Source: Oscillospiraceae bacterium
GTDB lineage: Bacteria; Bacillota; Clostridia; Oscillospirales; Oscillospiraceae
DNA: 49,708 nt
Direction of reading: 5' to 3'
Assembly (NCBI GenBank): GCA_018385135.1
Contig: JAHAWY010000014.1
Span: forward strand, 1-49,708
A program made the position numbers and the translations under genes. The notes beneath the pieces were generated by a model, which saw nothing but the letters and a program-made list of their open reading frames with translations, had not been told where the DNA came from and did not search any database. This document shows, in pieces, positions 33,762-41,402 of this stretch (positions are counted from its first letter, which is position 1; each line of letters begins with the position of its first letter).

Positions 33762-34838
33762 TTATATGTAGTTGTAGTAGATGTCCTCACCCATGCCGAG
33801 CAGCCCGTCGAGCATGATTTTGTTGCCGTCGTTATCAAGCGCAAAGCCCTCAACAACGCCGTAGGGTGCGGCATAGTCGGCGCTGATGCCGCCGAGCCCC
33901 TTATGGAGACGATAATGGTCGTCAATTTTAAAGCGCAGGTCAACAGCACCGTGCTTTGGGTCAAAAACGTGCCACAGCCTGTCGTTTTCGTGGACAAATT
34001 CAACGGGCGGCAAAAGATGCAGACCGCCGTTTAGCCACATGATGTTTTCGCAGTATTTCTCGCCGTCCAAAGCTTGGTTTTTGCAGAGGTTTATGCCCAG
34101 CGGCGAGCCGTTTTTGCTGCCCATTGCCGTTACCCAGTCGTAGTGTGCGTGGCGGGGATAATAGCCCTTGTGGTCGTCGATGATGCCGGTGGAGCGCTCG
34201 TTCATTTTAAAGATACGATCGCCTATGCTTATCGTTCCCTCGGCGCGGAAAAAGCCCTTCAGGGTGTAAAGCGGGCGGTTTTCGCCCAGCGGCATGACAG
34301 TAACGCCGTGCGGCGCGCACTGGGTAAAGCTGAGGTCTGTTGCCATCGGCAGCTTACCCTTCGCTTTTGGTGCGTAGCGGCAGTCGATTTTTACCTTGCC
34401 GTTTTCAAAGTGGTTTTCGATGCGCCCTTCAAAGTCGCCGGTTTTCAAATGGTTAACGGTGTTGTAAAGCGAGTTGGCAACGCATTTGCGCGGAATGCCG
34501 AAAATCTGGTTTGCCTGAACGGTTTTCGCTTCGCGGTCATAGAAGATGAGCACGTTGAACACCAGCTCGCCCATGTCGTATATTGCGCCGCAGATGAAGC
34601 CCTCGTCAAAGCTGACCTCATATGCCTCCCATTCCTTGATGCGGGAGTTGTTGAAAAAGCGGGGGAGGGCAAGCCCCAGCGGGCGACGTGCCTCGTCAAG
34701 GTTTACATCTGCGATAACATCGTCAAAAGCGCCGAAAACAGAAACTCCGTTTGTTACCGCGTGCCGCGGCGCACTGATAGGATATCTTTCCGGGACTATG
34801 TAGGTCGGGTATTTTGTAAGGATGGTATTCTCCTGCAT
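33762..34838 (-). CDS. DUF2804 family protein
   Basis: The 358-residue protein resembles DUF2804, a lipocalin-like beta-rich family of unknown function related in fold to hydroxyneurosporene-synthase-like proteins. Features supporting this are GMPLGENRPLYTLKGFFRAEG-like central strands, DHKGYYPRHAHYDWVTAMG, and LGINLCKNQ. It has no signal peptide, so it is likely cytosolic. The ATG at 34838 (AAAGGA about 10 bases upstream) is preferred to a TTG 18 bases earlier. It has its own promoter and is divergent from the MATE fusion gene. Confidence 0.7.
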   Translation of the reverse strand: MQENTILTKYPTYIVPERYPISAPRHAVTNGVSVFGAFDDVIADVNLDEARRPLGLALPRFFNNSRIKEWEAYEVSFDEGFICGAIYDMGELVFNVLIFYDREAKTVQANQIFGIPRKCVANSLYNTVNHLKTGDFEGRIENHFENGKVKIDCRYAPKAKGKLPMATDLSFTQCAPHGVTVMPLGENRPLYTLKGFFRAEGTISIGDRIFKMNERSTGIIDDHKGYYPRHAHYDWVTAMGSKNGSPLGINLCKNQALDGEKYCENIMWLNGGLHLLPPVEFVHENDRLWHVFDPKHGAVDLRFKIDDHYRLHKGLGGISADYAAPYGVVEGFALDNDGNKIMLDGLLGMGEDIYYNYI

Positions 34839-34910
34839 ACGCTGCTGTCCTTTCAAGTGTAATACGGCGCTTGCGCCGGAAGGCTTTTGCGGTTGCCTGA
34901 GTGCATAAGT

Positions 34911-34939
34911 ATTATAAGCCTAAGCCGCTGAGGTGTCCA
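34911..34939 (-). promoter_or_regulatory. Promoter of the DUF2804 gene
   Basis: On the minus strand TGGACA (34939-34934) and a perfect TATAAT (34916-34911) are 17 bases apart, about 70 bases upstream of the start codon. Confidence 0.65.
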
Positions 34940-35006
34940 GATTTAATGTAAAATGTGATTGGCTGACGGCAAAGCTTTATGGAGTTTCTGCGTAACTGAA
35001 AGCTCT

Positions 35007-35059
35007 GTTATTATACATAACATCCGCCTTTTCGCCGATATATCGGCGAAAAGGCGGAT
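35007..35059. repeat. 38-bp perfect palindrome with adjacent inverted repeat
   Basis: Positions 35022-35059 read the same on both strands without a single mismatch (two 19-base arms, centre GATATATC). Directly beside it, 35007-35021 reads GTTAT-TATAC-ATAAC. Neither strand has a T-run after the palindrome, so it is not a normal terminator. The place between divergent promoters suggests a regulator site or a cruciform. Confidence 0.85.
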
Positions 35060-35129
35060 AAAAAAATAAAGATTATGCTAAAAACCTCACTTATCGGCTG
35101 TTTTTTGGCTTGCTTTTATTTTGCGCCGA

Positions 35130-35158
35130 TTGACATATCGGGAGCAAAATACTAGAAT
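35130..35158 (+). promoter_or_regulatory. Promoter of the MATE/partner-switching operon
   Basis: A perfect TTGACA (35130-35135) and TAGAAT (35153-35158) are 17 bases apart. Transcription would begin near 35165, which leaves room for a ribosome site only before the GTG at 35191. Confidence 0.75.
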
Positions 35159-35190
35159 AAAACCAGCAGTTTATGTACAGAGGTGTAGGT

Positions 35191-36969
35191 GTGGATAACG
35201 AAAAGCTGGAGCGGCAAAGCTCGCTGCAAGGAAACGACATCTTCATATCCGCTGCTTTCCGCAGGTTTTTGTTCCCCACAATATTGTCGCTGTTGGGTGC
35301 TTCCGTCTGCAACATTGCAGACAGCGCGATCGTCGGCAATGTTATGGGAACGCAAGGGCTTGCGGCTATGAGCCTTGTTTCACCGCTGTTTTTTATCTGC
35401 ACAACGCTCGGCTCGCTTATCGGTGTCGGCGGGGCGACCCTCGCCTCCATCCGCGTTGGACGCGGCGATATAGACGGTGTTAACAGAATGCTTACGCTCT
35501 CGCTGAGCCTGCTCGTTTTGCTGGGACTATCGCTTTCGGCGGCGGGGCTTATTTTTATCGAGCCGCTGCTCGATATGCTTCATGCGGTGGACGGGGAGCT
35601 GCGCGAGATGGCGCGGGACTATTGCCTTGCCTTTATCCCCGGTGCGCTGGCTAATATGATTTTGTATATACCGCTCAATTTTCTTCGTATAACCGGCAAG
35701 CCCGGAGCGGGCGCGTGGATGTTCGGAATTATGGCAGTGAGCAACATTGCGATTTGCCTGGTGCTTTTGCTTTCGTTTGACATGGGCTTAAAGGGCGTTG
35801 GTCTGGCAATGGTGCTCGGCAGTGCCATAGCCCTGCTTTACGGCTTCGGCTGCTTTTTCAAAAAGGACTGCCCGCTGCGCTTTGCGCCGTTTTTCAGCGA
35901 GCTGAAGCAAATTCCGTCGCTTATCGTTACCGGCAGCCCGATGGCGCTTACAAATCTATTGACCTTTCTTCGTACCCTCGGCTATAACCATATGCTCATT
36001 GCGTGTTTGGGCGTCGGCGGTGTAAGCGTTTTTGCCGTGCTCGGCAATGTAAGCACCTTTGCGCTGGCACTGCTCTCCGGCGTTTGGCAGACCATTGCGC
36101 CGCTCACGGGAGTTTTTTACGGCGAGAGGGATACGCAGAGCGTTCGGCGTGTGATGTTTGTATCGCTTCGCTGGGGCTTTTTCATCTCAGCGGCGTTTGC
36201 ACTGCTGGTTTGTCTGGCGTGGAAGCCTGCCTGCCTTGCCTTCGGCATGAGCGATGCTTCGCTTTTTCCGCAGGCGCGTTTGGCGCTGTCGCTTTTCGGA
36301 TTAAGTGTTATTCCCGCGATGGTAAGCGGCAGCTTCCAGTCCTACTATATGACGATACGCGTGGTGTGGCTGGCAAACCTTATCTCCGCCTGCCGCAGCC
36401 TAATTCTTCCTGTTGCCATATCGCTGCTTGCCTCGCGCCTTTCCCCCGAATATGTCTGGAGCGGCTTTTTACTGGGCGAGCTTTTGACTATTCCGGTGTT
36501 TTTCGTCTGCGCGCGGCTTGTTGCCAAAGCCCGCGGCATGAGCGGGGTTTTGCTCCTTGATGAGAGGGACAGCCGCGAGGGCAAGGCTATTGCCTTTTCC
36601 GTTTTAAGCAATATAGGCGCTATTATGGAGGCGTCGGAAAAAATAAGCGTGTTTTGCGAGCAGAACCGGCTCGACCCGAAGCGCTCTATTCTGATCTCTC
36701 TTTCCCTTGAGGAACTGCTCATATCCATAAGCGAGCACGCATTCGACGAGGGCGAGACCGGCTCAATGGATATAAGGCTTTTTGCAACGGGCGACGATGT
36801 TGTCATGCGCATCAGAAACGGCGGTAGGGAGTTTGACCCCATCAAGTTTTTTGAGAATAACCCAAATGACATTGATCAATGCCTCGGCATACAAATAATA
36901 GTCATGGGGGCGAAAGAGGTTAAATACACCAGAACACTCGGAGTGAACAATCTCACGGTTTTGATTTAA
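35191..36969 (+). CDS. MATE-family transporter fused to RsbW-like ATPase domain
   Basis: Residues 1 to about 450 form a MATE-type transporter with twelve hydrophobic segments (for example FPTILSLLGASVCNIADSAIVG and LRITGKPGAGAWMFGIMAVSN). Residues from about 465 to 592 form an anti-sigma/serine-kinase-type ATPase domain: SLSLEELLISISEHAF resembles the N-box, VVMRIRNGGREFDP the G1 box, and CLGIQIIVMGAKEV the G2 box. The fusion is in one uninterrupted frame. GTG at 35191 is preferred, with AGAGGT upstream; an ATG at 35173 has no ribosome site. It heads an operon with a GNAT-like protein, a PP2C phosphatase and another RsbW-like ATPase. It may couple transport or membrane state to partner switching; that is inference. 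Confidence 0.88.
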   Translation: MDNEKLERQSSLQGNDIFISAAFRRFLFPTILSLLGASVCNIADSAIVGNVMGTQGLAAMSLVSPLFFICTTLGSLIGVGGATLASIRVGRGDIDGVNRMLTLSLSLLVLLGLSLSAAGLIFIEPLLDMLHAVDGELREMARDYCLAFIPGALANMILYIPLNFLRITGKPGAGAWMFGIMAVSNIAICLVLLLSFDMGLKGVGLAMVLGSAIALLYGFGCFFKKDCPLRFAPFFSELKQIPSLIVTGSPMALTNLLTFLRTLGYNHMLIACLGVGGVSVFAVLGNVSTFALALLSGVWQTIAPLTGVFYGERDTQSVRRVMFVSLRWGFFISAAFALLVCLAWKPACLAFGMSDASLFPQARLALSLFGLSVIPAMVSGSFQSYYMTIRVVWLANLISACRSLILPVAISLLASRLSPEYVWSGFLLGELLTIPVFFVCARLVAKARGMSGVLLLDERDSREGKAIAFSVLSNIGAIMEASEKISVFCEQNRLDPKRSILISLSLEELLISISEHAFDEGETGSMDIRLFATGDDVVMRIRNGGREFDPIKFFENNPNDIDQCLGIQIIVMGAKEVKYTRTLGVNNLTVLI

Positions 36970-36990
36970 GAGTTTAGGAGCATTACATAA

Positions 36991-38001
36991 ATGTACGAGT
37001 TTTCAAACCGCAGCACAGGAGAGAAACTTCTCTGCCGCTTTGCCGTCTGCGACCCGAACAAGCCCGAGACCATCCGGTGGCTGCAAGAATGTGTCCGGGA
37101 TGAATACGGAGAAAGCTACCCGATGAAATGTATATACGACACGCAGCTCTTTGCCGCGAAGCTTCGCGGAGACGATATGACGGCAATTCTGGCGCTGACT
37201 GAAGAAAACGAGCCGGTGGCAAGTCTTGCCCTTGCCCCGAGCGGCGACCTGAAAGGTGTGCGCGAGCTTACGATGCACGTTGTTTGTCGGAGATATCGCG
37301 GCTTTCATGTGGGAACTGCGCTGACAAAGGCGCTTATAGAGCAGCCGGAGGTGCAGAAGCTTTGCTCGGTCACAGCGCACGCTGTGACCTTTCACCCCAA
37401 GGCGCAGCATCAGACCCTTAGCTGCGGTCTTGTGCCGACAGGCTTTTTATTCATGGTTCACAGCAACAGAATACTGCACCACACCTTCAGCGTTGAGGGC
37501 GTTGACAAGCAATCGCTGGCAGTTGCCGTAAAGGCGGAGAGAAAAAGGAACGCGGGAACGCTCTATGCTCCGAGTGAACACAGGGCTTTCATCGAGAGTA
37601 TTTATCACAGGCTGGGTGTGGATTTTGCGTTTGCTGAGGGGAGCGAGCCAAAGGGCGAGTGCCGCATTTCCTCCAAGCAGGACGAGGAGCATCACACCCG
37701 GACGCTTATGCTGTATTGCGGAGGAGCCGGACTTGAGGAGCGGCTGGACGCGTATTTGAACGCCGAGCATTTTCCCGACCAGACGATGAGCGTTTTTCTC
37801 GATATGAACTCTCCGTCGGCACCGTTTACCTACCAACTGCTTAAAGACAGAGGCTTCATTTTTTCCGGACTGCAGCCGCTTTGCGAAAACGGGGAGTTTA
37901 TTATACTTAACCACCCTATGGGGATGAGAGTACCCTTTGAACGCCTGAGCATCGACGACGGTTATAAGGAGCTTTTTGACTATATTAGAGCAAGAGCTTA
38001 G
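36991..38001 (+). CDS. GNAT-like acetyltransferase family protein
   Basis: The 336-residue protein has an N-terminal GNAT-like fold: ELTMHVVCRRYRGFHVGTALTKALIE corresponds to the beta4-motif A region that binds acetyl-CoA, though the usual Q/RxxGxG/A is imperfect. The C-terminal half (from about residue 190) looks like a second, degenerate GNAT-type unit (FLDMNSPSAPFTYQLLKDRGFIFSGLQP). The substrate is unknown. TTAGGAGC lies before the ATG, 21 bases after the MATE fusion and 10 bases before the phosphatase gene, so it belongs to the same operon. Confidence 0.7.
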   Translation: MYEFSNRSTGEKLLCRFAVCDPNKPETIRWLQECVRDEYGESYPMKCIYDTQLFAAKLRGDDMTAILALTEENEPVASLALAPSGDLKGVRELTMHVVCRRYRGFHVGTALTKALIEQPEVQKLCSVTAHAVTFHPKAQHQTLSCGLVPTGFLFMVHSNRILHHTFSVEGVDKQSLAVAVKAERKRNAGTLYAPSEHRAFIESIYHRLGVDFAFAEGSEPKGECRISSKQDEEHHTRTLMLYCGGAGLEERLDAYLNAEHFPDQTMSVFLDMNSPSAPFTYQLLKDRGFIFSGLQPLCENGEFIILNHPMGMRVPFERLSIDDGYKELFDYIRARA

Positions 38002-38011
38002 GGAGGTACAT

Positions 38012-40129
38012 ATGAAAACCATTAGAGCAAGGATTAGAGCCATACTGCTTCTCATTACATCGATGGCGCTTGTGATGATGGGAGTTGTGACCATTTTGAG
38101 CATCACCGGCATCCGCGGCGATGTTGTTGACGCGAGCAACACTCTCGGCGTAACTGCCGGAACCAGCAGCGGAGCCGCGCTCGAAGGTCAGATACTGGAG
38201 CGCCTTACACAAACCGCCGCGACAAAAGCGTCTATTGCCGATGAAAAGCTCGGTAAGCAGCAAAACTATACGCAGATGCTCGCGGATTTTGCGGGGGAGC
38301 TGTATTCCGAGCCTGAGAAATATTTGCCGCACGAGGTGCTGCCGCCCGACCCGTCTTTGGCGGGAACGAACACGGCGCAGCTTCTTTTTGCTGAAGATGT
38401 TGATCCTGAGACCCTGCAGGACGAGGTTGACTTGCTTGCCAACAGCAGCGAGCTTTTACTGCTTATCCCCAACAACGATGAGGATATCACTGCAGACTAT
38501 ATAGCAACGGAGAGCGGGCTTGTAATCATGATAGACCCCGACTCCGACTGCAAGCCCGAAACTATTGACGGACGCAGCAGAAGCTGGTATCGGGCGGCGA
38601 AGGAAGCTGACGAGCTTATTTGGACAGATGTGTTCAACGACGCTATGGGACGGGGACTTGCCATCACCTGCGCGGCGCCTATTCATAACGCGCAGGGCGA
38701 GCTTATGGGCGTTGCCGGTATCGGCGCGCTTATGACGAACCTCAACAACGAAATTATCAGCACCACCATCGGAGAAACGGGCTATGTTTTCGTTGTTAAC
38801 CAGAAGGGCAGCATTATAATCTCCCCCAAAATCGTCAAGGACGATAACGGTGATTTTGCGGAGGATAATATTCTTGAGGACGACAACGAGGAAATAGTCG
38901 GCATGGTCAGCGAAATGCTGAAAGGTAAATCCTCCGTGGCGTGCGTAGAATATGAGGGCAGACAGGTTTATATGGCCTGCGAGCCTATGGATGTGCTGCC
39001 TTGGGGCGTTGTTGCCGTTATTGATGCCGATGAGGCGCTGCTTCCTGTTCGCAATGTCAGCGAGAGCATATCCGGGCTTACCAGCGCTGCCATCGCCTCT
39101 GTTGACAACTCAATCAAAAACGCCTTTATTGCAATTATCGTAGTGCTGCTGCTTATCACCATGCTTGTGCTTGTTGCCAGCGGAGTGCTTTCCAAAAAGC
39201 TCAGCGAGCCTCTTGCCAACCTTACTGCCGGGGTCGAGAAGATTTCCGGCGGCAGTCTTGATACCAAGCTGGATATTCACACGGGCGACGAAATCGAGCT
39301 GCTCTCGAACGCTTTCAACAGCATGACCGAGCGCCTTCAAAAATACATCGAGGATCTCACGCGGGTAACGGCGGAAAAAGAGCGCATTGGCGCGGAACTG
39401 AATGTTGCAACGAAAATTCAAGCTTCGATGCTGCCGTGCATCTTCCCGGCTTTCCCCGAGCACACGGAATTTGACATTTATGCCACAATGCAGCCGGCCA
39501 AGGAGGTTGGAGGCGACTTTTACGATTTCTTCCTTGTTGACGAAAAGCATTTGGGCTTTGTTATGGCGGATGTTTCGGGCAAGGGCATTCCCGCCGCGCT
39601 GTTTATGGTGATAGCCAAAACTCTCATCAAAAACCATGCGCAAAACGGAGAATGCCCCGCGCAGGTGCTTACCTCCGTCAACGCACAGCTTTGCGAGAAT
39701 AATGACGCAACGATGTTCGTAACCTGCTGGATAGGCGTTTTGGATATTGAAAGCGGACGCCTCGTGTACGGCAACGCAGGTCATAATCCCCCGCTTATCA
39801 AGCGCGCGGGTGGAAGCTTTGAATATCTCAAAATGGAGCCGGGCTTCGTTTTGGCAGGTCTGCCGACCATTCAGTATAAGCAGTTTGAGCTTGACCTGCG
39901 CAGAGGCGATGTTATCTATCTTTATACCGACGGCGTTACCGAGGCTATGAACGCCGGAGAGGAGCTGTTCGGCGAACAGCGCTTGCTTGACACGCTCAAC
40001 TCGGCAGGAGATATAGAAATGAATAGGCTGCTCCCACACGTCAAAGCGGCGATAGACAGCTTCGTGGGCACTGCCGACCAGTTTGACGATATAACGATGC
40101 TGGGACTTAAATTCAACTCCGGGGACTGA
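38012..40129 (+). CDS. dCache-HAMP-PP2C (SpoIIE/RsbU-like) serine phosphatase
   Basis: This 705-residue sensor phosphatase has a first membrane helix (9-30), a large extracytoplasmic dCache-type sensor (about 60-365; DPETIDGRSRSWYRAAKEA, GVAGIGALMTNLN, TGYVFVVNQKGSI), a second helix (about 371-392), a HAMP linker, a coiled coil (EKERIGAELNVATKIQASMLP) and a PP2C SpoIIE domain with the metal aspartates in VGGDFYDFF, ADVSGKGIPAALFM and YTDGVTEAMN. It would dephosphorylate a STAS antagonist in response to an extracellular ligand. GGGAGG precedes the ATG at 38012. The RsbW-like gene follows after 101 bases. Confidence 0.93.
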   Translation: MKTIRARIRAILLLITSMALVMMGVVTILSITGIRGDVVDASNTLGVTAGTSSGAALEGQILERLTQTAATKASIADEKLGKQQNYTQMLADFAGELYSEPEKYLPHEVLPPDPSLAGTNTAQLLFAEDVDPETLQDEVDLLANSSELLLLIPNNDEDITADYIATESGLVIMIDPDSDCKPETIDGRSRSWYRAAKEADELIWTDVFNDAMGRGLAITCAAPIHNAQGELMGVAGIGALMTNLNNEIISTTIGETGYVFVVNQKGSIIISPKIVKDDNGDFAEDNILEDDNEEIVGMVSEMLKGKSSVACVEYEGRQVYMACEPMDVLPWGVVAVIDADEALLPVRNVSESISGLTSAAIASVDNSIKNAFIAIIVVLLLITMLVLVASGVLSKKLSEPLANLTAGVEKISGGSLDTKLDIHTGDEIELLSNAFNSMTERLQKYIEDLTRVTAEKERIGAELNVATKIQASMLPCIFPAFPEHTEFDIYATMQPAKEVGGDFYDFFLVDEKHLGFVMADVSGKGIPAALFMVIAKTLIKNHAQNGECPAQVLTSVNAQLCENNDATMFVTCWIGVLDIESGRLVYGNAGHNPPLIKRAGGSFEYLKMEPGFVLAGLPTIQYKQFELDLRRGDVIYLYTDGVTEAMNAGEELFGEQRLLDTLNSAGDIEMNRLLPHVKAAIDSFVGTADQFDDITMLGLKFNSGD

Positions 40130-40182
40130 GGAGGAAGGCAGGTTTGCGGCAATTGGTAACGGGCGATGGGTTGAAGCCCGCG

Positions 40183-40203
40183 GCGGGCGTATCGGCTGCC
40201 CGC
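40183..40203 (+). repeat. GC-rich hairpin before the RsbW-like gene
   Basis: GCGGGC and GCCCGC face each other across a 9-base loop in the 101-base gap between the phosphatase and the ATPase gene. No T-run follows. It may tune expression of the downstream ATPase. Confidence 0.35.
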
Positions 40204-40230
40204 ACTCTACCGAAAGGAGATGGTGAATAA

Positions 40231-40644
40231 TTGGAACAGCTTAGAATACCCGCGAACATCGAGCAGCTTGGCGCGGTTATGGAATTTGTTGACGAAGTGC
40301 TTGAGCGCGGTGACTGCCCGCTGGAGATTAGAACACTTATCGACGTAGCGGTGGAGGAGATATTCGTAAACATTGCCAGCTATGCCTATACGTCCGACGA
40401 GGGCGTGGCGGAGCTAAACGCGGGCTTTGAGGGCGAGCCCCGCCGCGCGGTGATCACCTTTAAAGACAGCGGCGTTCCCTATGACCCGCTGGAAAAACCC
40501 GACCCTGATATCAGTCTTTCAGCGGAGGAAAGAAGCGTCGGCGGGCTTGGCATTTTTCTGGTCAAGCAGATTATGGATAAGGTTGGCTACCGTTATGAGA
40601 ACGGGCAGAATATTCTTACCTTGGAAAAAAGACTGAGCGTGTGA
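40231..40644 (+). CDS. RsbW-like ATP-binding anti-sigma/serine-kinase protein
   Basis: The 137-residue protein is a GHKL-fold ATPase of the RsbW/SpoIIAB type. It shows the N-box VEEIFVNIASYAY, the G1 box FKDSGVPYDPL and the G2 box GGLGIFLVKQIMD. Such proteins bind and inhibit a sigma factor or other partner and phosphorylate a STAS antagonist. It begins with TTG, with AAAGGAG about 11 bases upstream. It follows the PP2C phosphatase in the operon, but no sigma-factor gene is nearby. Confidence 0.9.
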   Translation: MEQLRIPANIEQLGAVMEFVDEVLERGDCPLEIRTLIDVAVEEIFVNIASYAYTSDEGVAELNAGFEGEPRRAVITFKDSGVPYDPLEKPDPDISLSAEERSVGGLGIFLVKQIMDKVGYRYENGQNILTLEKRLSV

Positions 40645-40668
40645 GCATTAGCATAAAGATAAAAAGAG

Positions 40669-40711
40669 AGCGGTACTCTTTTCCTCAAGCGAGGTAAAGA
40701 GTACCGCTTTG
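40669..40711. terminator. Bidirectional terminator between the RsbW-like and STAS genes
   Basis: AGCGGTACTCTTT and AAAGAGTACCGCT form a 13-base-pair stem with an inner CCTC/GAGG hairpin; T and A runs lie at both sides. It separates two convergent genes. Confidence 0.8.
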
Positions 40712-40732
40712 TGATTTGTTTTTTGGAGCGCT

Positions 40733-41032
40733 TTATTTTATGGTGAGGATCTGAGCAAAGCCCACAGACTCCAAAATTGAGTAGACCGTGGAAGACACAT
40801 TGGAAAGCTCCATTGTCACGCCCTTTGATGAAGCGGTTTTCTGCCCGACAAGCAGTGCGCGAAGCCCCGCGCTGCTTATATAAGCAACGCTGCTAAAGTC
40901 AACAATAACTGTTTGTGCGTTTTGAAACGCATTTATGAGGGCGTCTTGTAGCTGCGGGCTGGTGTTGGTATCAACACGACCCTCGATTGCAAGCGTAACT
41001 GTGGAATTGTCCTGAATGGTCTTGATCGTCAT
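40733..41032 (-). CDS. STAS-domain anti-anti-sigma factor (RsbV/SpoIIAA-like)
   Basis: The 99-residue protein is a single STAS domain: VTLAIEGRVDTNTSPQLQDAL, VIVDFSSVAYISSAGLRALL with Ser53/Ser54 at the usual phosphorylation site, and GVTMELSNVSSTVYSILESVGF. It is the expected substrate of the RsbW-like ATPase and PP2C phosphatase encoded on the other strand. AGGAGC precedes the start. It lies 16 bases after hypA, so it is probably read from the iron-sulfur protein-hypA promoter rather than with its partners. Confidence 0.92.
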   Translation of the reverse strand: MTIKTIQDNSTVTLAIEGRVDTNTSPQLQDALINAFQNAQTVIVDFSSVAYISSAGLRALLVGQKTASSKGVTMELSNVSSTVYSILESVGFAQILTIK

Positions 41033-41048
41033 AATGAATACGCTCCTA

Positions 41049-41396
41049 TTATACTATGCCGACGCTGACGATTTGAAATTTGTAGCCGGAGAGAAGGCGC
41101 AACTGCTCGCTGCCGCAGGAGTGGCACTTATATTCATGCTCCGGCTCGTTATACTCGGAAAGCTCGCCGCAGTTGATACATTTAAAAACAGCGGGTGCTT
41201 CCTCGATAACCATTTCGCAGCCTTCGGCAATCGTCCCTTCGGATATCACCTCGAACATCGAGGAGCAAAAACGCGGGACTATGCCGGACAATGCACCGAC
41301 ACGCAGCGTGATTTTGCTGACCCTTTTGCCGCCGTTCTTTTCCGCTACCCCTATGGCGGTGGAAAGAACCTCGTTCATTATGCCCAGCTCGTGCAT
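41049..41396 (-). CDS. hypA: Hydrogenase nickel-insertion protein HypA-like
   Basis: HypA delivers nickel to [NiFe]-hydrogenases (and in some bacteria urease). The 115-residue protein starts MHELGIMNEV, with the nickel ligand His2, and has the zinc cysteines Cys73, Cys76, Cys91 and Cys94. No hypB-F or NiFe-hydrogenase gene is in the window, so it could serve a hydrogenase elsewhere or have another metal role. It begins six bases after the iron-sulfur protein gene; no clear ribosome site is visible, which suggests translational coupling. Confidence 0.88.
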   Translation of the reverse strand: MHELGIMNEVLSTAIGVAEKNGGKRVSKITLRVGALSGIVPRFCSSMFEVISEGTIAEGCEMVIEEAPAVFKCINCGELSEYNEPEHEYKCHSCGSEQLRLLSGYKFQIVSVGIV

Positions 41397-41402
41397 GACG
41401 TG

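Larger units (their letters stand above)
34839..35190. other. Divergent intergenic region with two promoters and a 38-bp palindrome
   Basis: There is no gene in these 352 bases. They hold the minus-strand DUF2804 promoter, the plus-strand MATE promoter, and between them a perfect 38-base palindrome next to a second inverted repeat, all listed separately. A small hairpin CGGCGC-TT-GCGCCG (34865-34878) lies in the DUF2804 leader. Confidence 0.6.
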
